From assembly GCF_029542625.1 (NCBI RefSeq), contig NZ_CP120733.1, forward strand, positions 1,426,001 to 1,490,000: DNA of 64,000 nucleotides, in the 5' to 3' direction. Source of the DNA: Tepidibacter hydrothermalis (lineage in GTDB: Bacteria > Bacillota > Clostridia > Peptostreptococcales > Peptostreptococcaceae). Below are positions 1 through 8,490 of this stretch, in pieces. Below the pieces are notes generated by a model, which worked only from the letters and a program-made list of their open reading frames with translations, was not told where the DNA came from and did no database searches. Within the stretch, counting starts at the first letter, position 1, and the number at the start of each line of letters is the position of its first letter. The position numbers and the translations under genes were made by a program.

Positions 1-187
1 CACCAATTGGGAGTTGTCTGTAGCAAGATCTAGTAATGTAGTTAGGTTTTTAGTTGAAGAAACGGGAATTAATCCAGAACGTATTTCTGCATCAGGTTAT
101 AGTGAATATCACCCTGTTGTACCAAATACTTCACCTGAAAATAAAGCTAAAAATAGAAGAGTAGATATACTTATACTAAAAAATTAA
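1..187 (+). CDS. motB: Flagellar motor protein MotB, C-terminal fragment (5' end outside window)
   Basis: The reading frame beginning at base 2 encodes 61 residues of an OmpA/MotB peptidoglycan-binding domain and ends at TAA 185-187. The stretch starting NWELSVARS, then ISASGYSEYHP, and the closing NRRVDILI are hallmarks of MotB. MotB anchors the proton- or sodium-driven stator (MotA4-5MotB2) to the cell wall. It lies directly upstream of fliL, whose product is a stator-associated membrane protein, so the stator and switch genes share this operon. Only the last part of the gene is visible, so the plug and membrane segment cannot be assessed. Confidence 0.88.
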   Translation, partial: TNWELSVARSSNVVRFLVEETGINPERISASGYSEYHPVVPNTSPENKAKNRRVDILILKN

Positions 188-221
188 AATAAATCAGCCA
201 ATAAAATTGGAGGCTTATACT

Positions 222-638
222 ATGAATACAAAAAAAATTATGATATTTTCAATCATAGGATTTATAATATCTTTGTTAATATTTGGAGCTACGCTATATG
301 TTGTACATTTTAAAGATTCAAGTAAGTCGTCGCAAAAAGTGAAAACATTCAATTATGATGCGGGTGAATTTTCTACTAATATGGGCGATTCAGCTCATTA
401 TTTCAAAGGGAAGATTGTGATAGAATCTACTGATGAGAAGGAAATTGAAATAATGACAGAAAAAAATGTTATAATAAGAGATACTATATTAAAAGTAATA
501 ATATCTCAAGATCCTGAAAAAATGACTAGTAATGAAGGATTGGATAAACTAGAACGAGAATTAATATCGAATTTATCGATGAAGTTAGATTTTAAATCTA
601 TAAAAAACGTGTATTTTACAGATTATATAGTTCAATAA
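222..638 (+). CDS. fliL: Flagellar basal body-associated protein FliL
   Basis: This 138-residue single-pass membrane protein has a short basic N-terminus, one transmembrane helix at about residues 7-29 and an extracytoplasmic domain, the FliL layout. FliL forms rings around the stator and stabilises motor function. ATG 222 is chosen because GGAGG at 209-213 is well spaced from it, whereas the in-frame TTG at 207 lies on top of that ribosome binding site. The gene sits between motB and fliM, the usual place for fliL. The family is weakly conserved, so the call rests on topology, length and context as much as on sequence. Confidence 0.85.
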   Translation: MNTKKIMIFSIIGFIISLLIFGATLYVVHFKDSSKSSQKVKTFNYDAGEFSTNMGDSAHYFKGKIVIESTDEKEIEIMTEKNVIIRDTILKVIISQDPEKMTSNEGLDKLERELISNLSMKLDFKSIKNVYFTDYIVQ

Positions 639-653
639 AGGCAGGTGGAGTAG

Positions 654-1658
654 TTGTCTGAAATACTATCGCAAAGTGAAATAGATGCTTTGCTGGATGC
701 TTTAAACACTGGAGAAGTAGATGTTGAAGAAATTCAAGACGATACAAAAGAGAAAAAAATTAAAAAGTATGATTTCAAGAGCCCTAAAAAACTAGCAAAA
801 GATCAATTACGTACTCTTCATATAATACATGATAACTATTCCAGATTGTTAAATACTTTTTTATCTGGATATTTAAGAAGTTATGTTCAAATAGAAGTAC
901 TTTCTGTAGAAGAATTATCTTACTATGAATTTAGTAACTCTATATCTAATCCGGCTATGTTGTCCATTGTAGATTTAAACCCTTTACCAGGACAAATGCT
1001 ATATGAAATATCTACAGGACTTTCATTTTGCATTATAGACAGGATATTAGGTGGAGATGGAAACTATCAAGGAGAAATAAGAAGCTTTACAGAAATTGAA
1101 ATAACTATACTTACTAAGATGCTTAGACAGATTATAAAACTTTTTATTGAACCTTGGGAAAATGTAATAGAACTTTCACCAAAGGTTGACAAAATAGAAA
1201 CCAATTCACAATTTGCACAAATTGTTTCTCCAAATGAAACGGTAGCCTTAATAACGTTAAAAGCTAAAATTGGAGAGATAGAAGGTCTTATAAATATTTG
1301 TATACCACATATTGTTTTAGAACCTATTTTACCAAAACTGAGTACTAAGTTCTGGTTTTCAACATCTTCAAATAATAAAAAAATAACGCCGGAAGAAAAA
1401 GTAATATTAGAAAAAAGAATAAAGAAAGCAGATTTAAATGTAATTGCTGAATTAGCTCAAACCAATATAACCGTCGAGGAATTTTTAAATCTTCAAATAG
1501 GTGATATTATAAGTTTAGGAAAAGAAGTTGATGAACAGTTAGATATAAAAATTTCAGATAAATTTAAATTTAAAGGTTCTCCAGGTACTAAAAAGAACAA
1601 GTATGCTATAAAGTTAACACAAGTCATTGAAAAGGGTGATGATAATTATGATGAATGA
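654..1658 (+). CDS. fliM: Flagellar motor switch protein FliM
   Basis: The 334-residue protein starts with the CheY-P-binding peptide (LSQSEIDALL, residues 5-14). The middle domain (about 45-230) contains a GGDG motif near residue 130, and a FliN-like (SPOA) domain closes the protein. FliM links the C-ring to FliG and receives phosphorylated CheY to change rotation. Translation begins at TTG 654, placed by AGGTGG about 5 nt upstream and by the match of residue 1 to the family N-terminus. The end overlaps the start of fliY, suggesting translational coupling. Confidence 0.95.
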   Translation: MSEILSQSEIDALLDALNTGEVDVEEIQDDTKEKKIKKYDFKSPKKLAKDQLRTLHIIHDNYSRLLNTFLSGYLRSYVQIEVLSVEELSYYEFSNSISNPAMLSIVDLNPLPGQMLYEISTGLSFCIIDRILGGDGNYQGEIRSFTEIEITILTKMLRQIIKLFIEPWENVIELSPKVDKIETNSQFAQIVSPNETVALITLKAKIGEIEGLINICIPHIVLEPILPKLSTKFWFSTSSNNKKITPEEKVILEKRIKKADLNVIAELAQTNITVEEFLNLQIGDIISLGKEVDEQLDIKISDKFKFKGSPGTKKNKYAIKLTQVIEKGDDNYDE

Positions 1659-2820
1659 TATGCTGTCACAAGAAGAAATCAATGCTCTTTTAAAGGGGAG
1701 CTTGGAAGACGTTTCTTCTGAAGATGCAGATAAAGATAAAATTTTATTAAATGATATAGAAAAAGATGCTGTTGGAGAAATTGGAAATATAAGTATGGGA
1801 ACTTCTGCTACAACTTTATTTACATTGATAGGCCAGAAAGTAAGCATAACTACTCCGACTGTAGATATTGTTACTTTAAATGAAATGGCGAGTAAATATC
1901 CATTACCATTTGTTGCGGTTGAAGTGGGGTATAAAGAAGGTTTAACTGGAAGTAATTTATTAGTTTTAAAAGAGGATGATGTTAAGGTAATCACTTCTCT
2001 TATGATGGGAGGGGATGGAAAAGAAAATCTCCCGGATGAATTAGATGAAATACATTTAAGTGCTATAAGTGAAGCTATGAACCAGATGATAGGTTCGTCT
2101 TCTACTGCATTATCGGATATGATATCAAAAAAAATAGATATAAATCCACCTAAAGTTTATAAGGTGAATTTATCCAATAAAGATTATGATTTTAAATTTA
2201 TGAAAAATGATGAAAAGATAGTAAGGATTTCATTTAAAATGACTATAGGTAATTTAGTTGATAGTAATATAATGCAACTTCTACCTATTGACTTTGCTAA
2301 GAGTTTGGTTGATAATATGTTATATGGGGATTCTGAAAATTTATCATCAAATGAAAAAACTAACAATAATAATGAATCTGCTGTTATTGACAACAGTTAT
2401 GTTGGAGAAGTATCTAATGTAACTCAAGAAAGTACTTATAATCAAAATAAACAACCTATTGAACCGCCCGTAAATACTCAACCGGTAAATACTCAACCAG
2501 TAAATGTTCAACCAGTAAAGTTTGAAAGTTTTGAATCTCAAAATGCAAATTCGAATAATATGCCTGAAAATATAGATATAATTAAAGACGTATTATTAAA
2601 TGTAACTGTAGAATTGGGAAGAACTAAAAAAAGCATAGATGATATATTAGAATTTTCTCCAGGCACAATAATAGAACTAGATAAGTTGGTGGGAGAACCA
2701 CTAGATATATTAGTTAATTCTAAAAAAGTGGCAAAAGGAGAAGTTGTAGTCATAGATGAGAATTATGGTATAAGAATAACTGATATTATAAAACCTGAAA
2801 AAAGATTAAGATCAATATAA
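1648..2820 (+). CDS. fliY: Flagellar switch protein / CheY-P phosphatase FliY
   Basis: This is a Gram-positive FliY of about 390 residues. It has an N-terminal CheY-binding peptide (MLSQEEINALL), two CheC-type phosphatase motifs (GEIGNISMGTSA near residues 43-54 and a second E-x2-N helix near 135-150), a low-complexity linker and a C-terminal FliN/SPOA domain (about 315-390). It acts in the C-ring and dephosphorylates CheY-P, replacing FliN. GGGTGAT at 1634-1640 supports initiation at ATG 1648 or the adjacent ATG 1651. The frame overlaps fliM by about 10 nt. The linker carries a threefold 15-bp tandem repeat. Confidence 0.93.
   Translation: MMNDMLSQEEINALLKGSLEDVSSEDADKDKILLNDIEKDAVGEIGNISMGTSATTLFTLIGQKVSITTPTVDIVTLNEMASKYPLPFVAVEVGYKEGLTGSNLLVLKEDDVKVITSLMMGGDGKENLPDELDEIHLSAISEAMNQMIGSSSTALSDMISKKIDINPPKVYKVNLSNKDYDFKFMKNDEKIVRISFKMTIGNLVDSNIMQLLPIDFAKSLVDNMLYGDSENLSSNEKTNNNNESAVIDNSYVGEVSNVTQESTYNQNKQPIEPPVNTQPVNTQPVNVQPVKFESFESQNANSNNMPENIDIIKDVLLNVTVELGRTKKSIDDILEFSPGTIIELDKLVGEPLDILVNSKKVAKGEVVVIDENYGIRITDIIKPEKRLRSI
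2470..2514 (+). repeat. Three 15-bp tandem repeats in the fliY linker
   Basis: Three consecutive copies of GTAAATACTCAACCR (the third with two changes) encode the pentapeptide VNTQP/VNVQP. They lie in the disordered linker between the CheC-like and FliN domains. Being in frame and in a linker, they would tolerate copy-number change. Confidence 0.9.
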
Positions 2821-2866
2821 TAAATAAAGGTGAAATAGTGTAGTAATTTAAAGGAGGAATTTTAAA

Positions 2867-3229
2867 ATGTCAAGAAGTATATTATTAGTAGATGATGCAG
2901 CTTTTATGAGAATGATGATTAAGGATATATTGGTTAAAAATGGTTATGAAGTTGTTGGTGAAGCTGAAAATGGATTAAAAGCAGTTGAAAAGTACAAAGA
3001 GTTAAAGCCTAATCTTATAATAATGGATATTACAATGCCTGAAATGGATGGTATAGAAGCTGTTAAAGAAATCAAAAAAATGGATCCATCAGCTAGTATA
3101 ATAATGTGTTCTGCTATGGGACAACAAGCTATGGTAATTGAAGCTATTCAATCAGGTGCTAAAGATTTTATAGTGAAGCCTTTCCAGGCAGATAGAGTAA
3201 TAGAAGCGGTTAAAAAGGTTTTAGGATAA
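2867..3229 (+). CDS. cheY: Chemotaxis response regulator CheY
   Basis: A stand-alone receiver domain of 120 residues. The acidic pair D9-D10, phospho-acceptor D54 (in IIMDITMP), the switch Ser near 82 and conserved K104 (in VKPF) are all present, with no output domain. CheA phosphorylates it, and CheY-P binds the N-termini of FliM and FliY at the switch. AAAGGAGG lies about 8 nt before the ATG. It sits between fliY and fliO exactly as in B. subtilis. Confidence 0.95.
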   Translation: MSRSILLVDDAAFMRMMIKDILVKNGYEVVGEAENGLKAVEKYKELKPNLIIMDITMPEMDGIEAVKEIKKMDPSASIIMCSAMGQQAMVIEAIQSGAKDFIVKPFQADRVIEAVKKVLG

Positions 3230-3234
3230 AAAAT

Positions 3235-3513
3235 ATGGTAATTAACGTAATTATAAAAATGCTGGGATATATATGCATTTTTATAATAATACTTTATTTG
3301 GCTCATATTACATCTAAATACTTAGCTAAAAAAAATGAGCTTATTAACAAAAACAAAAGTATTAAAATAAAAGAAAGACTCTTTGTAAATAAAGATAAAG
3401 AGTTGATTTTAGTTAAATATAAAAATAGAGAATATTTAATAGGTATTTCTCAAGATAAGTTCACTAAAATAGATACTTTTGAGAATAAGGATGATATAAG
3501 TGAAAAATTTTAA
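3235..3513 (+). CDS. fliO: Flagellar export gate assembly protein FliO/FliZ
   Basis: A 92-residue protein with one N-terminal transmembrane helix (about residues 5-25) followed by a small basic cytoplasmic domain, the layout of FliO (called FliZ in Bacillus). FliO helps assemble the FliP ring of the type III export gate. The sequence is weakly conserved. Position between cheY and fliP and the overlap of its 3' end with the fliP start support the call. ATG 3235 has only a poor ribosome binding site, and reinitiation after the cheY stop 6 nt upstream is likely. Confidence 0.8.
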   Translation: MVINVIIKMLGYICIFIIILYLAHITSKYLAKKNELINKNKSIKIKERLFVNKDKELILVKYKNREYLIGISQDKFTKIDTFENKDDISEKF

Positions 3514-4255
3514 AAAAATTTGTTTTGTTGTTATAGCTTTTTTATGTACAACAAGTTTTGCATGGGGACAACCAGAAGTCCCTAATATTTCATTACAGAT
3601 AAATGGAACAACAGATCCTGGAAATTTGAGTAGTACTGTTGAGATAATATTATTATTTACGGTTCTTTCATTATTGCCTACTATAATAATAATGATGACA
3701 TCGTTTACCAGAATAATAATAGTTTTATCTTTTTTGAGAAATGCTCTAGCAACTCAACAAAATCCACCTACTCAAGTTTTAATTGGACTTGCTTTATTCT
3801 TAACGTTTTTCATAATGGCTCCCGTTGGAACTGAAATTTATGATAATGCGTTAAATCCTTATTTTAATCAACAGATAAGTCAAGAAGAAGCTTTTGAGAA
3901 AGGTATGAAACCTGTAAGGAACTTTATGTTTAGGCAAACTAGGAAAAAAGATATTTTGCTTTTTACTGAAATAGCAAAAATAGAAAAAATAGATGATTTG
4001 AAATTGGAAGATGTTCCAAATCGAGTTCTTATTCCTGCTTTTTTAATAAGTGAACTTAAAACAGGATTTCAGATGGGTTTTGTTCTTTTTATACCTTTTA
4101 TAATTGTAGATATGGTTGTTGCAAGTACATTAATGTCTATGGGTATGATGATGTTACCTCCTGTAATGATATCTCTTCCGTTTAAGGTATTATTATTTAT
4201 ACTAGTAGATGGTTGGAATTTAGTAGTTAAATCTATTGTATTAGGGTTTAAATAA
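3500..4255 (+). CDS. fliP: Flagellar type III export gate protein FliP
   Basis: 251 residues with a cleavable-looking signal peptide (basic start, hydrophobic core to about residue 24), then FliP transmembrane segments and the family signature around TSFTRIIIVLSFLRNAL and NPPTQVLIGLALFLTFF. FliP forms the core of the export gate with FliQ and FliR. It begins at GTG 3500, inside the end of fliO, with GGATGAT just upstream. Length matches the family. Confidence 0.96.
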   Translation: MKNFKKICFVVIAFLCTTSFAWGQPEVPNISLQINGTTDPGNLSSTVEIILLFTVLSLLPTIIIMMTSFTRIIIVLSFLRNALATQQNPPTQVLIGLALFLTFFIMAPVGTEIYDNALNPYFNQQISQEEAFEKGMKPVRNFMFRQTRKKDILLFTEIAKIEKIDDLKLEDVPNRVLIPAFLISELKTGFQMGFVLFIPFIIVDMVVASTLMSMGMMMLPPVMISLPFKVLLFILVDGWNLVVKSIVLGFK

Positions 4256-4270
4256 AAGGGAAGTGAAAAA

Positions 4271-4540
4271 GTGGATGTAAGTTCTGCTGTTAATTTAGGG
4301 CAACAGGCTCTAACTATGATTTTAATGTTAGCATCTCCGATATTAATATTAAGTCTTGTAGTCGGCCTATTGGTAAGTATATTTCAAGCTACAACGCAAA
4401 TACAGGAAGCTACTTTGTCATTTGTACCTAAAATTGTAGTTACATTTTTGTCATTAGCTTTATTCGGACATTGGATGATAAGTACTATTGTTAATTTTAC
4501 TCAAAATTTATTTTTAAATTTTGACAAGTTTATGAAATAG
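4271..4540 (+). CDS. fliQ: Flagellar type III export gate protein FliQ
   Basis: 89 residues with two transmembrane helices and the conserved FliQ segment LVVGLLVSIFQATTQIQEATLSF. Part of the FliP5Q4R1 export gate. GTG 4271 is preceded by an AGGGAAGTG ribosome binding site. It lies between fliP and fliR. Confidence 0.95.
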   Translation: MDVSSAVNLGQQALTMILMLASPILILSLVVGLLVSIFQATTQIQEATLSFVPKIVVTFLSLALFGHWMISTIVNFTQNLFLNFDKFMK

Positions 4541-4553
4541 AAGAGATGATAAT

Positions 4554-5339
4554 ATGAATGATGTTTTAAACCAAATGTTAAATTATGTAAATGTGTACAT
4601 GCTAATATTAGCAAGGTGTATAGGTTTATTTATAGCATCACCTGTATTCGGAAGGAAAAACCTTCCGAATATTTTTAAATTAGGATTTTCAATAATATTA
4701 GCTTATATAGTATTACCGTTTATAGATATTTCTAATTTAGAATACATGTCATTTTTACAGATATTATTTTTAGCAATAAAAGAATTGATAATAGGTTTAG
4801 TTATAGGATTTGTAGCTTTTATAGTGTTCTCTACTTTTTTCTTAGCTGGATCCTTCATAGACAGAGATTTAGGATTTAGTATGGCAAACGTGGTAGATCC
4901 TCAATATGGATTTCAAGTACCTATTACTGGAAATTTCATTTATATAATAGCTACATTGATATTTTTAATAATTAATGGGCATCATTATTTAATAAAAGCG
5001 TTAGTTAATAGTTTTTATATAATACCTATTAATAGTAATATCAATTTAGATGCTAGTATTTTGAAGTTTATGATTGATATATTTGATTATATATTTATTA
5101 TGGCAATTAAAATATCAATACCTATAACTATAATAATACTATCTACAAACTTAATATTGGGTATATTAGCTAGAACTATGCCGCAAATGAATGTTTTTGT
5201 TGTTGGAATGCCCATCAAGGTAATACTAGGGTTAGTTATAGTCTCTATTGTATTTCCGTATTATGAACCTATAATGGAAACTATGTTTAAGGACATGTAT
5301 AAATTTATATTTAATATTACAAAAATAATTCAAGGATGA
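4554..5339 (+). CDS. fliR: Flagellar type III export gate protein FliR
   Basis: 261 residues, hydrophobic throughout, with the FliR motifs ARCIGLFIASPVFGRKNLP near the N-terminus and LARTMPQMNVFVVGMPIK near residue 205-222. FliR is the single closing subunit of the export gate. A terminator-shaped hairpin lies inside its codons 31-41 (see separate entry). The gene ends 5 nt before flhB. Confidence 0.95.
   Translation: MNDVLNQMLNYVNVYMLILARCIGLFIASPVFGRKNLPNIFKLGFSIILAYIVLPFIDISNLEYMSFLQILFLAIKELIIGLVIGFVAFIVFSTFFLAGSFIDRDLGFSMANVVDPQYGFQVPITGNFIYIIATLIFLIINGHHYLIKALVNSFYIIPINSNINLDASILKFMIDIFDYIFIMAIKISIPITIIILSTNLILGILARTMPQMNVFVVGMPIKVILGLVIVSIVFPYYEPIMETMFKDMYKFIFNITKIIQG
4645..4676 (+). 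terminator. Terminator-shaped hairpin inside fliR coding sequence
   Basis: An 11-bp perfect stem (TATTCGGAAGG, loop AAAAA, CCTTCCGAATA) is followed at once by TTTTT. It has the form of an intrinsic terminator but lies wholly within fliR codons. It encodes the conserved FGRKNLPNIF segment, so it may be partly a coding coincidence. Function is inferred from shape only. Confidence 0.5.
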
Positions 5340-5344
5340 TATAG

Positions 5345-6433
5345 ATGAGTTATATACACATAAATTTACAGCTTTTTTCAGGAGAAAAATCAGAAGAAGC
5401 TACTCCCAAAAAAAAGCAAGATGCTAGGAAAAAAGGACAAGTAGTCCAAAGTAAAGAAATAACTTCAGCACTTACATTGTTATTTTCTTTATTGAGTTTA
5501 AAATACTTGGGTAAATATATAATATCTAATTTTTATGATAGTATTTTGTTTTTCAAAAACAATTTTTTTAATGCTGAATTTAACAATACTTTAATAGGAT
5601 ATAAACTTCTAATGTATATTTTTTATTTTGCATTAAAAATAGGATTTGTGATAGTACTTATAAATGCCATTGTAGCAATTATAAGTAGTAAAGCTCAAGT
5701 TGGAAATTTATTTACAACTGAGAATTTAAAATTTAAATTTGATAAATTAAATCCGATAGAAGGTTTTAAAAGAATGTTATCTATAAAAGCTCTATTTGAA
5801 TTTGGTAAATCAAGTTTTAAAATATTGATTTTAACAGTAATAGCTTATAATTATATGAAAAAAAATATAGTATATATTTTAAAAAGTATTAATTTAAATA
5901 AATTTCAAATTTCATATAATCTTTTAGATTTAACTCTTAGTCTTGGTATAAAATTATCATTATATCTTCTAGTATTATCTGCATTTGATTATTTATACCA
6001 GCTATATGAGCATAATAAAAATTTGAAAATGTCAAAACAAGAAATTAAAGAGGAATATAAGCAGTCTGAAGGAGATCCACAAATAAAATCAAAGATAAAA
6101 GAAAAGCAAAGGCAATCTGCTATGAAAAGAATGATGCAAGATGTTCCTAAGGCTGATGTTATAATAACAAATCCTACTCATTTTGCTGTAGCTATAAGAT
6201 ATGATGAAAATGAAAGTGATGCACCATATGTTGTTGCAAAGGGCAAAAATATGGTTGCTTTAAAAATTAAAGAAAAAGGTAGAGAAAATGATATACCAAT
6301 AATAGAAAATAAACCTTTGGCAAGACAGTTATATGCAACTGCTAATATAGGAGATGCAATACCTCATGAGCTGTATGAAGCGATAGCAGAAATACTAGCT
6401 TATGTATATTCGTTAAAAAATGTGACTAGATAG
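5345..6433 (+). CDS. flhB: Flagellar export specificity switch protein FlhB
   Basis: 362 residues: a basic N-terminus (EKSEEATPKKKQDARKKGQV), four transmembrane segments (about 40-220) and a cytoplasmic domain with the autocleavage motif NPTH at residues 276-279. Cleavage between N and P switches export from rod-hook to filament substrates. ATG 5345 follows an AGGATGAT ribosome binding site that overlaps the fliR end. Start, length and motifs are standard. Confidence 0.97.
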   Translation: MSYIHINLQLFSGEKSEEATPKKKQDARKKGQVVQSKEITSALTLLFSLLSLKYLGKYIISNFYDSILFFKNNFFNAEFNNTLIGYKLLMYIFYFALKIGFVIVLINAIVAIISSKAQVGNLFTTENLKFKFDKLNPIEGFKRMLSIKALFEFGKSSFKILILTVIAYNYMKKNIVYILKSINLNKFQISYNLLDLTLSLGIKLSLYLLVLSAFDYLYQLYEHNKNLKMSKQEIKEEYKQSEGDPQIKSKIKEKQRQSAMKRMMQDVPKADVIITNPTHFAVAIRYDENESDAPYVVAKGKNMVALKIKEKGRENDIPIIENKPLARQLYATANIGDAIPHELYEAIAEILAYVYSLKNVTR

Positions 6434-6443
6434 GGTGGTTAAA

Positions 6444-8489
6444 GTGAAAAAATCAGGAGATATTATAGTTACCTTAGGCATTATAGGTATAATTTTAATG
6501 ATAATAATACCAGTGCCTTTATTTATGCTTGATATACTTTTAAGTTTAAATATATCTTTATCATTATTAATACTTTTGATTGCTATATATAATAAAGAAG
6601 CTTTGGAATTTTCAGTATTCCCATCCTTACTATTAATTACAACGTTGTTTAGATTGGCACTTAATATAACTAGTACTAGATATATATTGGGAACAGGTAG
6701 TGCTGGTAATGTAATAGAAGCATTTGGTAATTTTGTAATGGGTGGAAACGCATTAGTTGGTTTTATAGTATTTATTATAATAGTTATAATTCAATTTATG
6801 GTAATAACTAAAGGAGCAGAGAGGGTATCAGAGGTAGGAGCAAGATTTACACTTGATGCTATGCCAGGAAAACAGATGGCAATAGATGCAGATCTAAACT
6901 CAGGTCTTATAGATGAAACACAAGCTAGAGATAGAAGAAAAAAAATACAAATGGAAGCTGATTTTTATGGAGCTATGGATGGAGCATCTAAGTTTGTAAA
7001 AGGAGATGCTATAGCAGGTATAATGATAGCTGTTATTAATATATTAGCGGGATTTGTTATGGGGGTAGTTTTTCAAAAACTTCCAATTCAAGAAGCTGTA
7101 GTTAGATATACATTGTTGACAGTTGGAGATGGACTTGTATCTCAGGTGCCTGCTTTATTAATTTCAACAGCTACAGGTATAGTTGTTACTAGAGCAGCAT
7201 CAGAAACGAATCTTGGAAAAGACGTTTTAAGTCAACTTTTTAGAGAACCTAAAATAATGTATATAATAGCAGGTGTTTTATTTTCTTTATCTTTGACACC
7301 ACTACCGTTTGTTCCATATTTTATTCTTTCTATAGTATTTGTTATTATAGGTCTTAATTTGAAAAAATTAAATGAAAGTATAGAAGAAAATGATATGGAT
7401 TCTGATAAGCAAGGTGATGAAATTAGTGAAGAAATAGAGGATATAAGAAAACCTGAAAATGTATTACCGCTCTTACAAGTTGATTCTATTGAACTTGAAT
7501 TTGGGTATGGAATAATACCTTTGGCGGATAAATCTCAGGGAGGAGACTTGTTTGATAGATTGGTTATGATTAGACGACAATGTGCTCTTGAAATGGGAAT
7601 TATTGTACCTATGATAAGATTGAGAGATAATATACAACTTGAGGCCAATGAGTATATTATAAAAATAAAAGGTGTAGAAATGGCTAGAGGGGAAATAATG
7701 TTTGACCATTATCTTGCTATGAATTCAGGAGTTGCAGAAGGTGATGTTATAGGTATTGATACAATAGAACCTGCGTTTGGACTTCCTGCTAAATGGATAG
7801 ATGAAAAAGAAAGAGAAAAGGCAGAAATATTTGGATATACAGTTGTAGATCCTCCATCGATAATATCAACTCACTTAACAGAGGTTATAAAGAAATATAC
7901 TTATGAATTGTTAGGAAGACAAGAAGTTAAAATGTTAATAGATAATCTAAAGGAAACTAATGCGGCACTAGTGGATGAAGTTATACCAAATTTATTCTCA
8001 TTAGGAGAAATTCAAAAAGTTTTATCAAACTTATTAAAAGAAGGTGTATCTATAAGAAATTTAGCTACAATATTAGAAACGTTAGGGGACTATGGTGTTT
8101 TAACTAAAGATTCAGATACATTAACAGAATACGTAAGACAATCTTTATTTAGGTCTATTACCAAACAATTTATATCTAACAGTCAAGCTAAAGTTATAAA
8201 CTTAGACACTAATTTAGAACAAGTAATAATGGATTCTATACAACAAACGGAAACAGGAAATTACTTAGCTTTAGATCCACATGTTTCTCAAATGTTAGTA
8301 GAAAATTTAAGTAAAGAAGTAGAAAAATTATTGTCAATAGGAGAACAGCCTATAATAGTTACAGCTCCTATTATAAGAATATATTTTAAAAGATTTATAG
8401 ATCAAATTAGTGATGATATAATAGTTCTTTCGTACAATGAAATAGATCCTAAAGTTAAAATACAATCTGTTGGGACGGTGAGTATATAA
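6444..8489 (+). CDS. flhA: Flagellar export protein FlhA
   Basis: About 681 residues: eight N-terminal transmembrane helices (to about 315) and a large cytoplasmic domain forming the nonameric docking ring for chaperone-substrate complexes. The FHIPEP signature region is visible (RDRRKKIQMEADFYGAMDGA and following). The GTG at 6444 is preferred because AGGGTGG (6432-6438) is spaced 5 nt from it; an in-frame GTG at 6435 lies within that site. It is followed by flhF after one base. Confidence 0.96.
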   Translation: MKKSGDIIVTLGIIGIILMIIIPVPLFMLDILLSLNISLSLLILLIAIYNKEALEFSVFPSLLLITTLFRLALNITSTRYILGTGSAGNVIEAFGNFVMGGNALVGFIVFIIIVIIQFMVITKGAERVSEVGARFTLDAMPGKQMAIDADLNSGLIDETQARDRRKKIQMEADFYGAMDGASKFVKGDAIAGIMIAVINILAGFVMGVVFQKLPIQEAVVRYTLLTVGDGLVSQVPALLISTATGIVVTRAASETNLGKDVLSQLFREPKIMYIIAGVLFSLSLTPLPFVPYFILSIVFVIIGLNLKKLNESIEENDMDSDKQGDEISEEIEDIRKPENVLPLLQVDSIELEFGYGIIPLADKSQGGDLFDRLVMIRRQCALEMGIIVPMIRLRDNIQLEANEYIIKIKGVEMARGEIMFDHYLAMNSGVAEGDVIGIDTIEPAFGLPAKWIDEKEREKAEIFGYTVVDPPSIISTHLTEVIKKYTYELLGRQEVKMLIDNLKETNAALVDEVIPNLFSLGEIQKVLSNLLKEGVSIRNLATILETLGDYGVLTKDSDTLTEYVRQSLFRSITKQFISNSQAKVINLDTNLEQVIMDSIQQTETGNYLALDPHVSQMLVENLSKEVEKLLSIGEQPIIVTAPIIRIYFKRFIDQISDDIIVLSYNEIDPKVKIQSVGTVSI

Positions 8490-8490
8490 T

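Noticed and set aside
2470-2514. Short regular repeats that could suggest a CRISPR array
   Set aside because: The repeats are 15 bp, directly adjacent with no spacers, and in frame within fliY.
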